From Georgenia ruanii (GTDB lineage: Bacteria; Actinomycetota; Actinomycetes; Actinomycetales; Actinomycetaceae): 64,000 nucleotides of DNA. Positions 1 through 7,745 of this stretch are shown here, in pieces; position 1 is the first letter of the stretch, and each line of letters starts with the position of its first letter. The notes beneath the pieces are model-generated. The model saw only the letters and a program-made list of their open reading frames with translations, was not told where the DNA came from and made no database searches. The DNA is taken from contig NZ_VUKE01000002.1 of the NCBI RefSeq assembly GCF_009193175.1, positions 265,205-329,204 on the forward strand, read 5' to 3'. The position numbers and the translations under genes were made by a program.

Positions 1-309
1 GCCCACGCCCAGGCCCGCGAGCATGTCGGCCTCGTCGTCGCGGGCGGTGAGCATGAGCACCGGCACCGCCCGCTCGGCCTGGATGCGCCGGCACACCTCC
101 AGCCCGTCCAGCCCCGGGAGCATGACGTCGAGGACGACGACGTCGGGCGCCGCCGACCGCGCGGCGGCGAGGGCGGCCGGGCCGTCCACCGCCAGGTGGA
201 CCCGCCAGCCCTCGGCCTCGAGACGGTGGGCGATCTGGGTGGCGATGTCCGGCTCGTCCTCGACGACGAGGACCGCCGGCGTGACCGGTCCCTGCGGCGC
301 TGTGCTCAT
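1..309 (-). CDS. Response regulator receiver domain (5' part only)
   Basis: This is the first 103 residues of a two-component response regulator, cut off by the window edge. The ATG at 307-309 (minus) opens a short linker followed by VLVVEDEPDIA, which supplies the acidic pocket residues. The phospho-acceptor aspartate lies in VVLDVMLPGLDG, and the conserved Thr region in VPVLMLTARDDEADML. This spacing is typical of OmpR/PhoB-type regulators, but the DNA-binding domain lies outside the window, so the subfamily is inference. It is divergent from the CNNM genes. The partner kinase is not visible. Confidence 0.9.
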   Translation of the reverse strand, partial: MSTAPQGPVTPAVLVVEDEPDIATQIAHRLEAEGWRVHLAVDGPAALAAARSAAPDVVVLDVMLPGLDGLEVCRRIQAERAVPVLMLTARDDEADMLAGLGVG

Positions 310-384
310 GGGCCGAAGCGTGGCACACCGGCCCGCGCGGGACCTGGACGACGGGACCTCCCGTGCCGGGGCTGCCCGCCCTCG

Positions 385-390
385 TAGAAT
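385..390 (+). promoter_or_regulatory. Putative -10 element upstream of the CNNM genes
   Basis: TAGAAT matches the actinobacterial TANNNT -10 consensus. It lies 10 nt before an ATG at 401 that opens a short reading frame, and 126 nt before the GTG of the first CNNM gene. No convincing -35 hexamer is visible. This is an inference from sequence only. Confidence 0.4.
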
Positions 391-400
391 CTCCCTCACC

Positions 401-523
401 ATGCGACGCTCCCGCCGCGGTCGACATTGCGACCCTCCTGATCCCGCCCGACCCGCCGCCCCGACCGCCGGCCGCCCCGCGCGCCGCGCTGCCGCCCTCC
501 CGCCCGGGGGTGCGGCGTGCTGA
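401..523 (+). CDS. Possible proline/arginine-rich leader peptide (40 codons)
   Basis: A 40-codon frame starts at the ATG 401, just after a -10-like TAGAAT, and ends with TGA at 521-523. The stop lies inside the start region of the downstream CNNM gene (GTG 517, shared GTGCTGA). The peptide begins MRRSRRGRHCDPPDP and is rich in Pro and Arg. GTG 517 has no clear Shine-Dalgarno sequence, so re-initiation after this frame is conceivable. Third-position GC is lower than in the neighbouring genes, which argues against a conserved protein. It could equally be untranslated leader. Confidence 0.22.
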   Translation: MRRSRRGRHCDPPDPARPAAPTAGRPARRAAALPPGGAAC

Positions 524-1824
524 CCGAGTGGTTGCTCGTCCTGCTCGGCGTCGTCCTCACCGCCGGCACCGCCGTGTTCGTCGCCGCGGAGTTCGCCCTC
601 GTCGCGCTCGACCCGGGCACCGTCGAGGGCCGGGCCGCGGCCGGGGACCGGCGCGCCGCCCGGGTGAGCCGGGCCCTCAAGCGGCTGTCCCTGGAGCTCT
701 CCGGCGCCCAGGTGGGCATCACGCTCACCACCATCCTGCTCGGCTACACCACCCAGTCGGCGCTGGCCGCCCTGCTCGTCGGCCCGCTGGGCGACGCCGG
801 GCTCGCCCAGGCCGCGGCGACCGCCACCGCCGTCGTGCTCTCGCTGGTCGCGGTCAACACCTTCTCGATGGTCTTCGGCGAGCTGGTGCCCAAGAACCTC
901 GCGCTGGCCGACCCCCTCGCCACCGCCGGCCTCGTCGCGCCCGTGCAGGCCGGGTTCACCCGCGCGCTGCGCCCGCTCATCACCGCGCTCAACGACTCCG
1001 CCAACGCGATCCTGCGCCGCTTCGGCGTCGAGGCGGCCGAGGAGCTCTCCGGCGGCCGCTCCGCCTCCGAGCTCGCCGCGCTCGTGCGCCGCTCCGCCGA
1101 GCAGGGCACCCTCGACGTCTCCACCGCCACCCTGCTCACCCGCTCCATCGGGCTGGGCGCGCTGACGGCGGTGGACGTCATGACCGACCGCACGCGGCTG
1201 CACACCCTCACCCGCGCCCAGAGCGCGGCGGACGTCGTCGCCCTCGCCCGCGCCACGGGCCACTCCCGCTTCCCGGTCATCGGCGACGACAGCGACGACA
1301 TCGTCGGGCTCGTCCACCTGCGCCGGGCCATCGCCGTGCCGTACGAGCGGCGCGGCGAGGTGCCGGTGGCGTCGTCGTCCCTCACGGTCCCCGCCCCGCG
1401 GGTGCCCGAGACCCTCGCCCTGGCCCCCCTGCTGGTCCAGCTGCGCGACTCCGGGCTGCAGATGGCCGTCGTGGTCGACGAGTACGGCGGCACCTCCGGC
1501 GTGGTCACCCTCGAGGACGTCGTCGAGGAGATCGTCGGCGACGTCGCCGACGAGCACGACCGCCGCCGCTCCGGGGTGCACGCCGGGCCGGGCGGGACCT
1601 GGGTGGTCCCCGGCGTGCTGCGCCCCGACGAGCTCGGCCACAAGACCGGGCTGTGGGTGCCCGACGACGGCCCGTACGAGACCCTCGGCGGGCTCGTGAT
1701 GGACCGGCTCGGGCGCGTGCCGCGCGCCGGGGACGAGGTCCGGGTGGCCGGCGCCGTCCTGCACGTCGAGCAGATGGACGGCCGTCGGGTCGACCGCCTG
1801 CGGGTGTGGCCGGAGGCGGCATGA
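517..1824 (+). CDS. CNNM/CBS-domain membrane protein (CorC/HlyC-type, long form)
   Basis: This is a 435-residue membrane protein of the CNNM (DUF21)-CBS-CorC_HlyC family, whose members are linked to Mg2+/Co2+ homeostasis and are often mislabelled hemolysins. An N-terminal hydrophobic helix (about residues 5-30) and further helices up to about 120 contain the family signature GELVPKNLALADP. A CBS pair follows at about 215-345, with VVVDEYGGTSGVVTLEDVVE in the second repeat. The C-terminal 80 residues form the CorC_HlyC domain. GTG 517 is the only plausible start; no strong ribosome site precedes it. The stop overlaps the next gene in an ATGA, so the two are probably co-translated. Paired CNNM genes are common in actinobacteria. 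The transported ion is inferred from the family. Confidence 0.9.
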   Translation: MLTEWLLVLLGVVLTAGTAVFVAAEFALVALDPGTVEGRAAAGDRRAARVSRALKRLSLELSGAQVGITLTTILLGYTTQSALAALLVGPLGDAGLAQAAATATAVVLSLVAVNTFSMVFGELVPKNLALADPLATAGLVAPVQAGFTRALRPLITALNDSANAILRRFGVEAAEELSGGRSASELAALVRRSAEQGTLDVSTATLLTRSIGLGALTAVDVMTDRTRLHTLTRAQSAADVVALARATGHSRFPVIGDDSDDIVGLVHLRRAIAVPYERRGEVPVASSSLTVPAPRVPETLALAPLLVQLRDSGLQMAVVVDEYGGTSGVVTLEDVVEEIVGDVADEHDRRRSGVHAGPGGTWVVPGVLRPDELGHKTGLWVPDDGPYETLGGLVMDRLGRVPRAGDEVRVAGAVLHVEQMDGRRVDRLRVWPEAA

Positions 1825-2864
1825 GCACCTCCACCGCCCTGCTCGTGGGCCTGCTGCTGCTTGCCGGCAACGCCTTCTTCGTCGGCGCCGAGTTCGCCGT
1901 CATGTCCGCCCGCCGCAGCCGGGTCGAGCCGCTGGCCGAGCGCTCGCGGGCGGCGCGCACCGTGCTGTACGCGATGGAGAACGTCACCCTCATGCTCGCC
2001 TGCGCGCAGCTCGGGGTGACCTTGTGCTCCACCGGGCTGGGCGCCGTCGCCGAGCCGGCCATCGCCGGCCTGGTCGAGGCGCCGCTGGTGGCGGTCGGCC
2101 TGCCCGCCGGCGCCTCGCACGTCGTCGGCTTCACCCTCGCCCTGGCCCTCGTCGTGTACCTGCACGTGGTGATCGGCGAGATGGTGCCCAAGAACCTGTC
2201 GGTGACCTCCCCGGAGCGCGCGGCGCTGCTGCTCGCCCCGCCGCTCGTCGCGCTGTCGAAGGTGCTCCACCCGGTGATCGCCGGCCTCAACTGGTTCGCC
2301 AACGTCTTCCTGCGCCTCGTCGGCGTCGAGCCGAAGGACGAGGTCGCCTCGGCCTTCACCGCCGAGGAGGTGGGCGCGATCGTCGAGCGCTCGCGGGCCG
2401 AGGGGGTGCTCCAGGACGACCTCGGGCTGCTCACCGGGGCGCTGGAGTTCTCCGCGGAGACCGCCTCCCGGGTCATGGTCCCGCTGGCCTCGCTGGTGAC
2501 CCTGCCGCTGGGCTGCACCCCCGAGGAGGTCGAGCGGGAGGTGGCCCGCACCGGCTACTCCCGCTTCCCGCTGGTCGGCGAGGCGGGCGAGCTGGCCGGG
2601 TACCTGCACGTCAAGGACGTCCTCTACGCCGACGACGATGCGCGCGCCCGCCCGGTGCCCTCCTGGCGGGTGCGGGCGCTGGCGTCGGTGGCGCCGGCGG
2701 ACGAGGTCGAGGACGCGCTCGGGGCGATGCAGCGCTCCGGGGCGCACCTGGCGTCCGTGGTCGACGACGGCGCCGTCGTGGGCGTCGTGTTCCTCGAGGA
2801 CATCCTCGAAGAGCTCGTCGGCGAGGTGCGCGACTCGATGCAGCGGGAGCAGTCCCGCGGCTGA
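1821..2864 (+). CDS. CNNM/CBS-domain membrane protein (short form)
   Basis: This 347-residue paralogue of the preceding protein starts at the ATG in the 4-nt ATGA overlap. The first hydrophobic helix runs through LLVGLLLLAGNAFFVGAEFA. The transmembrane part contains the conserved IGEMVPKNLSV. A CBS pair follows, ending in VVFLEDILEELVGEVRD. Unlike its neighbour it lacks the C-terminal CorC_HlyC domain, the usual architecture of the second member of such pairs, so the two may form a heteromer (inference). It is probably in one operon with the upstream gene. A role in divalent-cation homeostasis is the family expectation, not something visible in the sequence. Confidence 0.9.
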   Translation: MSTSTALLVGLLLLAGNAFFVGAEFAVMSARRSRVEPLAERSRAARTVLYAMENVTLMLACAQLGVTLCSTGLGAVAEPAIAGLVEAPLVAVGLPAGASHVVGFTLALALVVYLHVVIGEMVPKNLSVTSPERAALLLAPPLVALSKVLHPVIAGLNWFANVFLRLVGVEPKDEVASAFTAEEVGAIVERSRAEGVLQDDLGLLTGALEFSAETASRVMVPLASLVTLPLGCTPEEVEREVARTGYSRFPLVGEAGELAGYLHVKDVLYADDDARARPVPSWRVRALASVAPADEVEDALGAMQRSGAHLASVVDDGAVVGVVFLEDILEELVGEVRDSMQREQSRG

Positions 2865-3005
2865 CCGCGGGTCGTCGTTTCGCGGCGGCCGACCGTGGAT
2901 GTGACGTGCACCACACATTCGGGACCGATGTCGTCCTTTGCGGTTGTCCGGGTAAAGCTCCAGGTGGCGGGCTTGTCAGCGCCCTGGCTCGGTTGTGCAC
3001 AGGTT

Positions 3006-3111
3006 TTGGACTCACATGTTTGTCGTCCGTTACTGTTCCGTGACAAGCCACCCCTCGGGGCTCGCCCCGACCGTAGTTCCGCTCGGCCTCCGGCCGAGTT
3101 CCCTCCGGAGG
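3006..3111 (+). promoter_or_regulatory. Promoter and structured 5' leader of the M23 peptidase gene
   Basis: TACTGT at 3031-3036 fits a -10 box, with a weak TTGGAC at 3006-3011 as possible -35 (19-nt spacer). The expected leader is about 75 nt. It holds a hairpin CTCGGCC-TCC-GGCCGAG at 3082-3098, followed by the palindrome CCTCCGGAGG at 3102-3111 that carries the GGAGG ribosome site. The hairpin loop region CCTCCGG (3087-3093) is also complementary to CCGGAGG (3105-3111), so two mutually exclusive folds are possible. No known riboswitch core (for example ydaO/c-di-AMP) is recognisable. Confidence 0.4.
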
Positions 3112-3119
3112 TCGTACGA

Positions 3120-4466
3120 ATGTCAGGTCCTGCTGTGCCCGCACCACAGGCACCGCTGACCCGTCGACAGATCCGTGAGGCGGAACGCGCCCGGGAGGCC
3201 GCCGCGCCCGCGCCGGCCTCTACGCCGGCCCCGGCCCCGGCCGCGGCCGCCGCCGCGACGCCGTTCCCGACCCGCAGCAGCCTCCGGGCGGCCGAGCGCG
3301 CCCGGGCCGCCGCGGGCGCGGGCCACGAGGCTGTCGCTGCCGCCCCCGCCGTGGCTGCCGCCGGTACACCCGCCGAGGCGGCCGCCGCCGACGCCCCGCA
3401 CGCCGCCGCCGCCCCGACGCCGGCCGGTGCGCCGCCGGCGCCCGCGCAGGCCGTCCGCACCCGCGCCGCCGCCCGCCGCGCCGGGCAGGAGGCGGTCAGC
3501 CGGCCGGACCCCGCGGACGCCGGAGCGCCGCCGGTTGGGGAGCAGGAGCTCACCGCCGGGTCGGCGCCGTCCGCCGAGCGGGCCGACCGCACCCCTACCG
3601 AGGTGCTGATCCACCAGTCGCACACCCGCCCGGCCGCGAGCCGGCGGGCGCTGCGCGAGCACGCCGCCCACCCCGTCACGCACGGTCGCACCCGTGGCTG
3701 GGCACCGCGCGCCGCCGTCCTCGGCGCCCTCGGGGCGCTGACCATCGTGGCGCCGCTGACCGGGCTGGCCGGGCCGGACGAGGCCTCCTCGGCGCAGGCG
3801 CTGACCGCGGTCGACACCGAGGCCAGCCTGCTCGACCTGCTGGACGCCCAGTCCGCCGCCACCGCGCTGGCCGCCGCGCCGGCCAGCCTGCTCGCCGACC
3901 CCGGCGCGGCCAGCCGCGCCGCCGCGCTGCAAGCCTCCCGGGCGGACGACCGCGACGCCCTCACGTGCACCCCTGACGGCGCGAACGGCGTGCGCGCCGC
4001 GGTGACCGAGCGCGAGACACAGGTGGTCATGCCGGTCGCGGCCGGCGCCTACCGCCTGTCGTCCTCCTACGGCTACCGCAACAGCCCGTTCACCGGCTAC
4101 AGCATGCACCTGGGCGAGGACTTCTCCGCCCCGCTGGGCACCGCCATCCACGCCGTCGCCGACGGCACCGTCGACTACGTCGGGGTGGGCAAGGACGGCC
4201 GCTCGAGCATGCTCGTCGTCCTCAAGCACGAGATCGGCGGCCAGACCTTCTACAGTTGGTACGTCCACATGTACCCCAACGGCATCCACGTCCGGGAGGG
4301 CCAGCAGGTCCGCGCCGGGGACGTCATCGCCGAGGTCGGCAGCAACGGCAACTCCACCGGTCCGCACCTGCACCTCGAGATCCACGCCGCCGACGACAAG
4401 ACCACACTCGACCCGCTGACCTGGCTCAAGGAGCACGGCGCCGTCGACGTCGCCGCGCTCTGCTGA
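3120..4466 (+). CDS. Membrane-anchored M23 family metallopeptidase
   Basis: This is a 448-residue putative peptidoglycan endopeptidase. A long cytoplasmic Ala/Pro-rich N-terminal part (residues 1-195) contains repeated basic motifs such as LTRRQIREAERARE (13-26), SLRAAERAR (54-62) and SRRALREHA. One membrane segment follows at about 200-220 (AVLGALGALTIVAPLTGLAG). The C-terminal LytM domain (about 300-440) carries HLGEDFSAPLG and the HxH motif in GPHLHLEIH, the zinc ligands of active M23 enzymes. ATG 3120 was chosen because GGAGG at 3107-3111 precedes it; the frame is open further upstream, but there it overlaps the promoter. It stands alone. A cell-wall remodelling role is inferred from the family. 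Confidence 0.88.
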   Translation: MSGPAVPAPQAPLTRRQIREAERAREAAAPAPASTPAPAPAAAAAATPFPTRSSLRAAERARAAAGAGHEAVAAAPAVAAAGTPAEAAAADAPHAAAAPTPAGAPPAPAQAVRTRAAARRAGQEAVSRPDPADAGAPPVGEQELTAGSAPSAERADRTPTEVLIHQSHTRPAASRRALREHAAHPVTHGRTRGWAPRAAVLGALGALTIVAPLTGLAGPDEASSAQALTAVDTEASLLDLLDAQSAATALAAAPASLLADPGAASRAAALQASRADDRDALTCTPDGANGVRAAVTERETQVVMPVAAGAYRLSSSYGYRNSPFTGYSMHLGEDFSAPLGTAIHAVADGTVDYVGVGKDGRSSMLVVLKHEIGGQTFYSWYVHMYPNGIHVREGQQVRAGDVIAEVGSNGNSTGPHLHLEIHAADDKTTLDPLTWLKEHGAVDVAALC

Positions 4467-4502
4467 CGAGCGCCCTCGACGCTCCTTCACTCGCGCGCGC
4501 CG

Positions 4503-4583
4503 CTCGACGACGGCGTTACCTCGCGCCACCTCGACGACGGCGTCACCTCGCGCCACTTCGACGACGGCGCCACGTCGGCGACG
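4503..4583 (+). repeat. 27-bp tandem repeat, three copies
   Basis: Three adjacent 27-bp units occur at 4503-4529, 4530-4556 and 4557-4583. The first two differ at one base; the third has diverged in its second half. Each unit holds the core TCGACGACGGCG. It lies 36 bp after the M23 stop, in a 361-bp gene-free stretch. No spacers are present, so it is not a CRISPR array. No function is evident. Confidence 0.7.
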
Positions 4584-4727
4584 GTGCCACCCGAGACCCG
4601 CCCCCGCTGGTGCGCCCCCACACATCCGGTCCGGCGGAGGCCACCGCGGCGTCCACCTCCGCGCCCCGCCTCTGCGGAGGGCAATCGTCCGGAAGGTGGG
4701 TGAGGCGGACATTCCGCTCGTGGGCTT

Positions 4728-4773
4728 TGTGGTGATCGACCACATGGCCCGACTCCGGGCCTGTTTCTAACGT
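4728..4773 (+). promoter_or_regulatory. Putative operator palindrome and -10 box of the liv transporter operon
   Basis: TGTGGT-GATCG-ACCACA (4728-4744) is a 6-bp inverted repeat with a 5-nt centre. TAACGT (4768-4773) fits a -10 box, placing the palindrome at about -36 to -52, a usual position for an activator site. The following ribosome site AGGGAGGAA precedes livG. The site contains the hexamer CCACAT, which also occurs in the repeated element near the PucR-type regulator and the dehydrogenase; that similarity is short and may be chance. Confidence 0.35.
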
Positions 4774-4827
4774 TCCCCATGCCTCGCCGTGCCCGGTGGG
4801 GCCGGCAACGAAGCCAGGGAGGAACGC

Positions 4828-5592
4828 GTGACGTCGAGCACCGGTGCGGCGCTGCAGGCAAGCGGGCTGTCCAAGGAGTTCCGGGGGTTCCGGGCGGTCA
4901 GCGCCGTCGACCTCGAGGTGGCCGCGGGCAGCGTGCATGCGCTCGTCGGTCCCAACGGAGCCGGCAAGACCACGTTGTTCAACCTGCTCACCGGCTTCCT
5001 CAGGCCCACCGCCGGCTCCATCACCGTCTTCGGTGAGGACGTGACCGGCCTGCAGCCCGAGCAGATCGCCCACAAGGGCGTGGCCCGGTCGTTCCAGATC
5101 ACCAGCCTGTTCGAGAACCTCAACCCGCGCGAGCACGTCGAGCTGGCGCTGCAGAGCCGCACCGGTCAGGGCGCGAAGTTCTGGCGCTCGGAGAAGCTGC
5201 TGGGCCGCTTCGCCGGCCGGGCGGGGGAGCTGCTCGACCTCGTCGGGCTCGCCGACCTCGCCGAGAAGCCGGCCGGGCTGCTCGCCTACGGGCAGAAGCG
5301 CGCCCTGGAGATGGCCATCGTGCTGGCGCTCGAGCCCAAGGTGCTCCTGCTCGACGAGCCGACGGCGGGCATGGGCATCGAGGACGTCCACCGCACGATC
5401 GAGCTCGTCCGGCGGATCGCCGAGGGCCGCACGGTGGTCTTCGTCGACCACAACATGCACGTGGTCGGCAGCCTCGCCGACCGGGTGACGGTGCTCCAGC
5501 AGGGGAAGGTCCTCGCCGAGGGCACCTACGACGAGGTTCGCGCCGACCCCCGGGTCGTCGCCGCCTACCTGGGGGAGGCCAGCCATGCTTGA
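4828..5592 (+). CDS. livG: Branched-chain-amino-acid-type ABC transporter ATPase (LivG-like)
   Basis: This is a 254-residue ATP-binding subunit of the HAAT/Liv family importer. Walker A is GPNGAGKTT (about residues 45-53), the signature region is LLAYGQKRALEMA and Walker B is VLLLDEPTAGMG. The signature LAYGQ is the LivG-type variant of LSGGQ. GTG 4828 was chosen because AGGGAGGAA lies 4-12 nt upstream; a start 39 nt earlier has no ribosome site. The 3' end overlaps livF by 8 nt. The substrate cannot be read from the ATPase. The operon order livG-livF-livK-livH-livM differs from the E. coli order, but all five parts are present. Confidence 0.92.
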   Translation: MTSSTGAALQASGLSKEFRGFRAVSAVDLEVAAGSVHALVGPNGAGKTTLFNLLTGFLRPTAGSITVFGEDVTGLQPEQIAHKGVARSFQITSLFENLNPREHVELALQSRTGQGAKFWRSEKLLGRFAGRAGELLDLVGLADLAEKPAGLLAYGQKRALEMAIVLALEPKVLLLDEPTAGMGIEDVHRTIELVRRIAEGRTVVFVDHNMHVVGSLADRVTVLQQGKVLAEGTYDEVRADPRVVAAYLGEASHA

Positions 5593-6277
5593 GGTCCGCG
5601 GCCTGAAGGCCTGGTACGGCGAGGCGCAGGCGCTCGACGGCGTCGACCTCGACGTCGCCGAGGGCGAGGTGGTCACCCTCGTCGGGCGCAACGGCGCGGG
5701 CAAGACCACCTTGTTGCGCAGCCTCATCGGGCTGCACCGCCACGTCGCCGGCAGCGTCCGCCTCGCCGGCACGGAGCTGGCCGGCCTGCCGGCCCACCGC
5801 CGCGCCCGGCTCGGCCTGGGCTGGGTCCAGGACGACCGCGGCATCTACGCCAGCCTCGACGTCGAGGAGAACCTCCTGCTCCCGCCGGTCGTCTCCGACC
5901 GGGCGTGGCCGCTGGAGAAGGTCTACGAGGCCTTCCCCGTGCTCGCCGAGCGGCGCCGGGCCGCGGGCACCACCCTCTCCGGCGGCGAGCAGCAGATGCT
6001 CGCGATCGCGCGGGTGCTGCGCACCGGCTCCCGGCTGCTCCTCCTCGATGAACCCACCGAGGGGCTCGCGCCGGTGATCGTCCACCGCATCGGCGAGATC
6101 ATCCGCGAGGTCAAGGCCGCCGGCGTGACCGTGCTGCTCATCGAGCAGAACGTGAAGTTCGCCGCCACGGTCGCCGACAGCCACTACCTCCTGGCCCAGG
6201 GACGCATCGTCGCCCACCTGGGCAACGAGGAGTTCCAGGCCCGCGAGGCGGAGCTGCTCGAGCACCTCGGCGTCTGA
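5585..6277 (+). CDS. livF: Branched-chain-amino-acid-type ABC transporter ATPase (LivF-like)
   Basis: This second ATPase has 230 residues. Walker A is GRNGAGKTT, the signature is TLSGGEQQMLAIARVL, Walker B is LLLLDEPTEGLAP and the switch histidine is replaced in LLIEQNVKFA, as usual for LivF proteins. Its ATG lies inside the end of livG, implying translational coupling. It pairs with LivG to form the heterodimeric ATPase under the LivH/LivM permeases. After its stop comes a 138-bp low-complexity repeat before livK, which could change relative expression (inference). Confidence 0.92.
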   Translation: MLEVRGLKAWYGEAQALDGVDLDVAEGEVVTLVGRNGAGKTTLLRSLIGLHRHVAGSVRLAGTELAGLPAHRRARLGLGWVQDDRGIYASLDVEENLLLPPVVSDRAWPLEKVYEAFPVLAERRRAAGTTLSGGEQQMLAIARVLRTGSRLLLLDEPTEGLAPVIVHRIGEIIREVKAAGVTVLLIEQNVKFAATVADSHYLLAQGRIVAHLGNEEFQAREAELLEHLGV

Positions 6278-6415
6278 CCGACCCCATCCACCGGCCGACC
6301 GCACCCACCGGCCGACCGCACCGACCGGCCCACCGACCGGCCCACCGACCGGCCCATCGACCGCACCGACCGGCCCATCGACGCACCGACCGGCCCATCG
6401 ACCCATCGACCGACC
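6278..6415 (+). repeat. Degenerate tandem repeat (CACCGACCGGCC units) between livF and livK
   Basis: The whole livF-livK gap consists of about ten imperfect 9-12-nt units of the type CACCGACCGGCC or CATCGACCGGCC. It is C-rich with few G runs on the coding strand and has little potential for a stable stem. It ends just before the livK ribosome site GAGAGAAGGA. It resembles a slippage-prone microsatellite. A coding role is unlikely. It may act as a spacer or an mRNA processing or Rho-loading zone that lets the binding protein be expressed separately (speculation). Confidence 0.8.
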
Positions 6416-6430
6416 ACAGAGAGAAGGACC

Positions 6431-7687
6431 ATGAGCAAGAAGCTTGCGGGTGGCGCCGCCACCCTGATGTCCGGAGCGCTCCTCCTGGCCGCCTGTTCCC
6501 AGGGCGGCCCCGCCAGCGCCGGCGGTGACTTCACCGACGACAAGGTCGTCATCGGCGTGCTCAACGACCAGTCCGGCGTCTACAAGGACCTCTCCGGCCC
6601 CAACAGCGTCAAGGCGGTGGAGATGGCCATCGCCGACTACAAGGAGAAGTACGGCGACAAGGCCGTGGTCGACACCATCGAGGTGGTCCAGGCCGACCAC
6701 CAGAACAAGCCCGAGATCGCCAACACCAAGGCCCAGGAGATGTACGAGCGGCAAGGCGCCGACATCATCCTCGACGTGCCGGCCTCCTCGGCGGCGCTGG
6801 CGGTGGCCAGCCAGGCCGACTCGCACAAGAAGCTGCACGTCAACATCGGCGCCGCCACCACCGAGCTGACCGGCGCCCAGTGCAGCCCGTACGTCTACCA
6901 CTGGGCCTACGACACCTACCAGCTCGCCAACGGCACCGGCACGACGGTGACCGAGAACGGCGGGAAGACCTGGCAGGTCATCTATCCCGACTACGCCTTC
7001 GGCCAGGACATGGAGAAGTCCTTCACCGCCGCCGTCGAGGGCGCCGGGGGCACCGTCGCCGGCAAGATCGCCACGCCCTTCCCCAACGACAACTTCTCCA
7101 CCTTCCTCACCCGCGCCGCGGCCGAGAAGCCGGATGTCATCGGGACCATGCAGGCCGGCGGCGACCTCATCAACCTCGTCAAGCAGTACAACGAGGCCGG
7201 CCTGCGCGACCAGGGCATCAACCTCGCCGTCGGCCTGATGTTCATCACCGACATCCACTCCCTCGGCGTCGAGCAGTTCGAGGGCACCACCTTCACCGAC
7301 GCCTGGTACTGGAACATGGACGACGAGTCCCGCGCGTGGGCCGACCGCTTCCAGGAGGAGACCGGCTCCCGCCCCTCCTTCGCGCACGCCGGCAACTACT
7401 CCGCCGCGCTGCAGTACCTCGAGGCCGTCCAGGCCGTCGGCACCGACGACGCCGACAAGGTGGTCGGGAACCTCGACGGCAAGGAGGTCGAGGACGTCTT
7501 CCTGCGCAACGGCAAGATCCGCGCCGAGGACCACCGCGTCATCCACGACGTCTACCTCGCCGAGGTCAAGGCGCCGTCGGAGGTCACCGAGGACTGGGAC
7601 TACGAGAAGATCCTCAACACCATCCCCGCCGAGCAGGCCTTCCGGCCGGTCGCCGACTCCGCCGCCGCGGGCTGCAAGCTCGGCTGA
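6431..7687 (+). CDS. livK: ABC transporter substrate-binding lipoprotein (LivK-like)
   Basis: This is a 418-residue extracellular solute-binding protein of the type I periplasmic-binding fold (Peripla_BP_6). The N-terminus is a lipoprotein signal with lipobox LLAAC, cysteine 22 being the lipidation site. The mature part starts VVIGVLNDQSGVYKDLSGPN, the usual ligand-binding start of this family. ATG 6431 follows GAGAAGGA. Family members bind branched-chain amino acids, amides, urea or aromatic or short-chain carboxylates; the specificity here is unknown. The nearby dehydrogenase and GAF/PucR regulator suggest a carbon substrate such as a hydroxy-acid rather than an amino acid (inference). Confidence 0.92.
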   Translation: MSKKLAGGAATLMSGALLLAACSQGGPASAGGDFTDDKVVIGVLNDQSGVYKDLSGPNSVKAVEMAIADYKEKYGDKAVVDTIEVVQADHQNKPEIANTKAQEMYERQGADIILDVPASSAALAVASQADSHKKLHVNIGAATTELTGAQCSPYVYHWAYDTYQLANGTGTTVTENGGKTWQVIYPDYAFGQDMEKSFTAAVEGAGGTVAGKIATPFPNDNFSTFLTRAAAEKPDVIGTMQAGGDLINLVKQYNEAGLRDQGINLAVGLMFITDIHSLGVEQFEGTTFTDAWYWNMDDESRAWADRFQEETGSRPSFAHAGNYSAALQYLEAVQAVGTDDADKVVGNLDGKEVEDVFLRNGKIRAEDHRVIHDVYLAEVKAPSEVTEDWDYEKILNTIPAEQAFRPVADSAAAGCKLG

Positions 7688-7745
7688 CCAACTGCGCTGT
7701 GCCGGGCGCCCGGGCGCCCGGCACACCGGGAGAGGTGAGGGGACG

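Noticed and set aside
2865..3119. Possible ydaO (c-di-AMP) riboswitch before the M23 gene
   Set aside because: The conserved ydaO core segments are absent; only simple hairpins are seen.
4503..4583. Tandem repeat considered as a CRISPR fragment
   Set aside because: The units are directly adjacent without spacers and no cas gene is present. The repeat at 6278-6415 was rejected for the same reason.
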